From Acanthaster planci (Eukaryota; Echinodermata; Asteroidea; Valvatida; Acanthasteridae), in NCBI RefSeq assembly GCF_001949145.1, contig NW_019091366.1, positions 678,492 through 742,491 on the forward strand: a stretch of DNA of 64,000 bases, given 5' to 3'. The position numbers and the translations under genes were made by a program. Numbering within the stretch: position 1 is the first letter of the stretch; each line of letters begins with the position of its first letter. Under the pieces are notes generated by a model. That model was not told where the DNA came from. It did not search any database and saw only the letters and a list, made by a program, of their open reading frames with translations. Below, one piece after another: positions 61,001 to 64,000 of this stretch.

Positions 61001-63091
61001 CTGAGGAAGGCAAATATCCACTTGGAGCTATATGAACAAGGAAATTTAATCTGGGTGTGTCAGCAACTTGACAATTTACTGGAATGCTCTATCTGGATAG
61101 AAAAGTGGAGCCCTGAAGGAGGAGGCCAATATCTTAGAGGTGACAGGCACCAACCGGAAGAGATGATGGCTATTTTGGTTTACACAATGATACATGATAT
61201 TCATTTGTTTGCGACACCACAGTGTTTGTTTCTGGCTGATATTTGATTCTACACAAGTTGTGCATCCATGAGGCCACTTTTTCTATCAATGTCACCAGTG
61301 CTCAGTTTACAGGGCATTTTCTTTAAAGCATAATTTTAATGCTTTTGGAGTACTACTTTCTAGCTTAGGAGAAAATGAACAAATTTACATGTGTGCTTTA
61401 AGAGTAAAATTCTAGTACCTGATATAATTGTCTACATTCTTAATCTTACCCTGAAGTTACTTTGCAAATGGTTGTTAAACCTCAAAAAAAAAATTGTTTC
61501 TCCGTATTGGATAAAAATATTAATCATACAAGCCTTGGAAACTGTGTCACAGTGAGGAGACGTGCCCCTATAGAAGCATTCCAAACTGCTCATAAGTTCA
61601 CATGGGCAGCTTATCACTGACAAAAATAAACTACTCCAGGAAAAACAAGTGATTCATCTCCCAGACATAATCTCGGAGCGGGTTACTTGTCATCCACTGT
61701 ACTGAAGCTGAGACAGTCAAGGACTAAAGATCCTGTCCAGAAAATCTAACTCCGACGATCCCTGAATCTTTGTAATTTACAGTAGCTGGGTAGAAAAGGG
61801 ATCAGTGCAACCTCTTGACCAGGAAGCAATTATATATGATGAACAATGTATGACAGGTGGGGTGTGTGTGAAGGAAGCAGACGTATCAAAATAAACGGTA
61901 TTCTGTTGTGTGTGCACTACTGACCAGTGCAAAGGAACAGAGTTTCAAAGTCGGTTGAGGGGCTGTTGTTCTCATAGTTCGTTGAAGTCTGTAGTAAAGC
62001 AAGCCTGTTCCGAGCCATTTGACTCATTGGGCAAGTGTTTATCTCGGGTTTCCTTGGACAATTTTAGTGTCCATACTAATGTGACTGGAGAGCTGGGGCC
62101 TTACTGCATGGAACAAATATGAGCACATAAAGAATCAGGTTACCAGCACAAATGTCATGTCTTGCATACTGTTAATGACTGGTTCCCTGATTATTTTTGC
62201 TGTGCAACATTCCCCCCTCATCACCAACTTCGAGAAACTAGGATGTGAAAATCAGAACTGAAGGCTTCCCATAGAAACTGCTTTTAAGAATGACTTTTTT
62301 TTTAATTGAAACTATTTTTTTTATTGAGGGACTTACATTTACATTTTTCCTGACTGGCTCTGAAAAAAGCTCACAGTGGTGTTTAAATAAGGGAATAAAG
62401 ATGTGCTTAGCTAGTCTGAAACATGTGTTTAAGATCAGCTCAGGAGAATGGGCACGACAAATGCATTATCAGCATTTGTTCTCCTGAGCAAGGTCTTAAA
62501 CATTATTTTAAGACCAGCCAAGCACATTCATAAATCCCATTCATTTATTCCCATTTATAAATACCTTTTTATTCAGAGAGTCAAAAACAGTCAACAAATG
62601 ATGGATTTTCAACAATATTGTTCTGAAATTTTACTTTCATTTTCCCGAACACCTCTGTCCATTTTATGGTATATTCTTTTTGAAAGTTTTCCAATAGAAT
62701 CTCCTTGTATATGGACTTGGTGCACGCGTGATGAGTTCTGGGTGTTGCGTTGCACACAGACTCATGACCAATAGGGATGGAAAAAACTGTCTCATATCCG
62801 TGTGCCAGCACATGATTTATGCAGCAGGCCTTATCACTTCTCAGCGGGCATTATCAAATGTTAATGCACGGTCAAGTTGCACGTTGAATAGGGAGACTGT
62901 TTGAGGTGTTTATGAATGACAGTTTAAAAACCAACATGTCAATTCACATCCAACATGAAAAGTTGAACTGTCCCTGGTATGCCAAATAACAATTTCTCCT
63001 TTATATACCAGGTGATTATTGTCACTTATACTTACATCTTTGTAGTCTCGTAGGGGATTGACTGTCCCATTGATAATGCCCCTCAAAAAGT
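36364..63091 (-). CDS. PROM1: Prominin (CD133 family), 5' end outside window
   Basis: Prominins are five-pass glycoproteins that bind cholesterol in membrane protrusions, microvilli and photoreceptor discs. Exons in transcript order: 63036-63091, 60321-60526, 59578-59698, 57472-57538, 52593-52682, 51076-51284, 49575-49710, 49016-49092, 48717-48820, 48347-48499, 47800-47926, 46848-46951, 45782-45866, 45148-45294, 44835-44918, 44020-44100, 42151-42204, 41637-41717, 41116-41184, 39989-40078, 39501-39619, 36364-36469. All phases agree, giving 787 residues here (human PROM1 is 865 in total). All five TM segments, the Cys-rich first cytoplasmic loop and two large N-glycosylated extracellular loops are present. 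The signal peptide and most of the first extracellular domain lie past the right edge. I cannot tell PROM1 from PROM2 orthology; a single pre-duplication gene is likely in an invertebrate. Confidence 0.93.
36470..39500. other. Prominin last intron
   Basis: About 3 kb without a convincing exon. An ORF at 38828-39109 (minus) has a TTTAG acceptor, but it would stop after one codon in the required phase. Alternative tail exons could be hidden here. Confidence 0.5.
41116..46951 (-). CDS. PROM1: Prominin exons 12-19 of window: third extracellular domain
   Basis: Exons 46848-46951, 45782-45866, 45148-45294, 44835-44918, 44020-44100, 42151-42204, 41637-41717 and 41116-41184. From 45148 on, every exon is a whole number of codons and phase 0 at both ends, so any could be skipped without a frameshift; splice variants are plausible. 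Conserved pieces include [25 protein letters not shown] and [10 protein letters not shown]. Confidence 0.9.
42205..44019. other. Prominin intron with foldback copy
   Basis: No exon seen. It holds copy B of the TGGGTCATTCCA foldback family at about 43350-43544. Confidence 0.55.
43350..43544. mobile_element. Foldback (MITE-like) element, family 1 copy B
   Basis: The right end CTCATGGAATGACCCA, the arm CACAAATTGTGCCCCAACCT with its complement near 43365-43380, and the core CAGGTGGATTCCAAATTGAC all match copy A at 16415-16675 at diverged positions. The left end is degenerate. Confidence 0.75.
46023..46632. mobile_element. TTAA-flanked element, family 2 copy B
   Basis: TTAACCACTTGCTGCCGG at 46023 and CCCGGCAGCAGGTGGTTAA ending at 46632 are near-perfect inverted repeats about 610 bases apart in a prominin intron. 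TTAA at both outer edges fits a piggyBac-type target site. No transposase ORF is seen between them. Confidence 0.65.
47463..47599 (+). repeat. 12-base tandem repeat (CACAAGACCATT-like)
   Basis: About eleven diverged units of the type CACAAGACCATT / GACGAGACCAGA lie in a prominin intron. Read on the plus strand, they give a K-T-I-H/D-E-T repeat, but there is no sign of real coding. Confidence 0.85.
47800..48499 (-). CDS. PROM1: Prominin exons 10-11 of window: TM3, short loop, TM4
   Basis: Exon 48347-48499 encodes TM3 ([16 protein letters not shown]), then the cytoplasmic [20 protein letters not shown]. Exon 47800-47926 encodes TM4 and then [11 protein letters not shown], the conserved start of the third extracellular domain. 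Both exons lie within 700 bases and splice in phase 2. Confidence 0.93.
48717..57538 (-). CDS. PROM1: Prominin exons 4-9 of window: second extracellular domain
   Basis: Exons 57472-57538, 52593-52682, 51076-51284, 49575-49710, 49016-49092 and 48717-48820. The domain is largely helical. It has N-glycosylation sequons (N-E-S, N-A-T, N-L-S, N-I-T) and a Cys pair in [10 protein letters not shown]. The block [16 protein letters not shown] matches the conserved prominin D-I-P-D-R-V region. For exon 57472-57538 two AG acceptors are possible; only the one giving [12 protein letters not shown] keeps phase. Confidence 0.9.
49711..51075. other. Prominin intron, no exon seen
   Basis: AT-rich, 1.4 kb between the exons ending at 49710 and starting at 51076. 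Nothing recognised. Confidence 0.5.
52506..52546. repeat. Perfect palindrome, 20-base arms, one-base centre
   Basis: AGAGCCTGCCTCACAAGGCA, one C, then its exact reverse complement. It lies in a prominin intron 46 bases past an exon donor (exon ends at 52593). Confidence 0.93.
52683..57471. other. Large prominin intron
   Basis: 4.8 kb, AT-rich. It contains one copy of a dispersed repeat (53276-53485) and no exon-like sequence I can support. Confidence 0.55.
53276..53485 (+). repeat. Dispersed repeat, family 3 copy A
   Basis: About 210 bases, from ATGGACTCGGTGCAC to TATTTATGAATG, match 62711-62917 in the same orientation. Shared stretches include ACTC.TGACCAATAGG.ATGGA, ATTATCAAATG and GAATAGGGA.ACTGT.T.AGGT. 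Both copies are in prominin introns. Confidence 0.85.
58108..58402 (+). repeat. Dispersed repeat, family 4 copy B
   Basis: The core is 58261-58402 (CCTCAACATAATGACAGGAA through CCAAGGGGGTTGGGGTTA), matching 1352-1548 reversed. The left part, with AATCCTCTAAAATCCTTC, has partly complementary words, so the element may be a longer foldback. It lies in a prominin intron. Confidence 0.78.
59578..63091 (-). CDS. PROM1: Prominin exons 1-3 of window: TM1, Cys-rich loop, TM2
   Basis: Exon 63036-63091 reads [18 protein letters not shown], the end of the first extracellular domain. Exon 60321-60526 encodes TM1 ([13 protein letters not shown]), then the hallmark cytoplasmic [15 protein letters not shown]2 spans the joint with exon 59578-59698. 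The latter starts the second extracellular domain with [13 protein letters not shown]. The Cys cluster after TM1 is diagnostic for prominins and is probably lipid-modified. Confidence 0.93.
62383..62566. repeat. Long foldback in a prominin intron
   Basis: Nested complementary arms: GCTCAGGAGAA / TTCTCCTGAGC, ACAAATGC / GCATTTGT, GTTTAAGAT / GTCTTAAAC, ATGTGCTTAGCT / AGCCAAGCACAT, and an outer AAATAAGGGAATAA / TTATTCCCATTT. The whole could fold into one imperfect stem of about 80 bases, MITE-like. Confidence 0.78.
62711..62917 (+). repeat. Dispersed repeat, family 3 copy B
   Basis: This is the second copy of the 53276-53485 repeat, from ATGGACTTGGTGCAC to GTTTATGAATG. No terminal inverted repeats or poly-A tail are evident, so its class (SINE, DNA element, other) is open. 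Confidence 0.85.
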
Positions 63092-64000
63092 CTAAAAACA
63101 GGGACAAATGACAAAAAAATTAATAGATTTAGTTTTATACTACATGTAGTGTATGCACAACCTTTGCAGATCTACACACAATATCCACATACATGTACAT
63201 GTATTGCTGAAATCAATTTGAAAGAGACTGCTTTGTGCCTTCAAAAACCTAAGGAATGCCTCATTTCTCGATTTCAGTTTGCAAATCATTATTATGCAAA
63301 TGAATGACCTATTCATGAACCATATGATTATGAGAACCACCTGGTTATGATGTGCACATAGACGTACATGAACATGCAATCCACCAATGTCATCATCAGG
63401 TATTTTTCCCAGCACACATTTTGTGTACACTTCTGGTACATGCATGTCATGGGCATGGCCTTGTCCAGCATTGACCTTAATGAATAGGAGTCTCACCTTG
63501 AATCACTTGACCCCAACATACATGGAAGCAGGTTTTTCAACTAACCCAAAGCAAACAATGATATTTAGTTCATGTACAATCCTGTTTAAATAACTAGCTT
63601 TGGTTGCATATTTGATGTGTTCATGTGGAGAGAAGGTCAATTCTGAACCAAAATTGATACCCTATTTTTCTTTGATCTGGCGGGGGTTTCATATACTTAT
63701 GGCGCAATGAAATACCGGTACGGGGGAAACATCAAATTTTAACTGCTGAAAATTGACATCTTGAAAACCCAGGTGTCAATGAAAGTACTTCAAAACACAA
63801 TAATTTATCGACGAAAGACAACAGAACACGGCTTGGAATGAATCAAACTCTGAACGTTTCTACCCAACATCTACCATGCAACATTCTCTGTAACTTGGTG
63901 ACAGGAAAGCTAACTTTAATTACAAAGAGAGCTGGTCAATTACAATAGAGACCCTCTGTGTTTTAGAAATACATTTAATCGTCTTTCATTCTCTAGATCA
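63092..64000. other. Prominin intron to the window edge
   Basis: No signal-peptide-like exon or other coding sequence with fitting splice phase is seen. The 5' exons are presumably further right. Confidence 0.5.

Larger units (their letters stand above)
60527..63035. other. Prominin intron
   Basis: 2.5 kb between the first two coding exons of the window. Apart from the foldback and dispersed repeat listed separately, nothing is recognised. Confidence 0.55.

Overview
The window is animal nuclear DNA: AT-rich, with short exons joined by GT-AG introns and many small inverted-repeat elements. There are no prokaryotic operons. Gene content (mitoferrin, prominin, a three-NZF Trabid-type deubiquitinase, ARH3, an SFR1-type recombination cofactor, an intronless class A GPCR) and the many TACATGTA and AGGCCTA words suggest a marine invertebrate deuterostome. 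An echinoderm or hemichordate is my best guess, but this is an inference and not proven.

Layout. (1) About 430-4655, minus: the 5' part of ZRANB1 (Trabid), with the OTU domain cut by the left edge. (2) About 5100-7873, plus: complete ADPRS/ARH3 in five coding exons, head-to-head with ZRANB1 across a CpG-rich promoter. (3) 11325-23040, minus: complete mitoferrin in four coding exons, including a 57-base exon. (4) About 23600-25351, plus: a very short SFR1 homologue, head-to-head with mitoferrin. (5) 27516-28496, minus: an intronless orphan GPCR. (6) 31646-32437, plus: a two-exon gene I do not recognise, with a helical C-terminus. (7) 36364-63091, minus: prominin, 22 coding exons in phase from just before TM1 to the stop. 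Its signal peptide and most of the first extracellular domain lie beyond the right edge.

Genes alternate in strand along the window, so promoters and 3' ends are shared in pairs. ADPRS (serine ADP-ribose removal after DNA damage), SFR1 (homologous recombination) and ZRANB1 (ubiquitin editing) all touch genome maintenance or signalling, but nothing shows that they are coregulated beyond the two divergent promoters. The non-genic DNA holds several families of small foldback (MITE-like) elements, some with two copies in this window. I see no CRISPR, phage, operon or novel multi-gene system. The most unusual observations are a GPCR with an altered sodium site, a likely GC-AG intron in the OTU region, predicted upstream ORFs on two genes, and a long hairpin starting at the ADPRS stop codon. 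Exon boundaries were set by hand from splice consensus, reading phase and remembered vertebrate homologues; no search was run.
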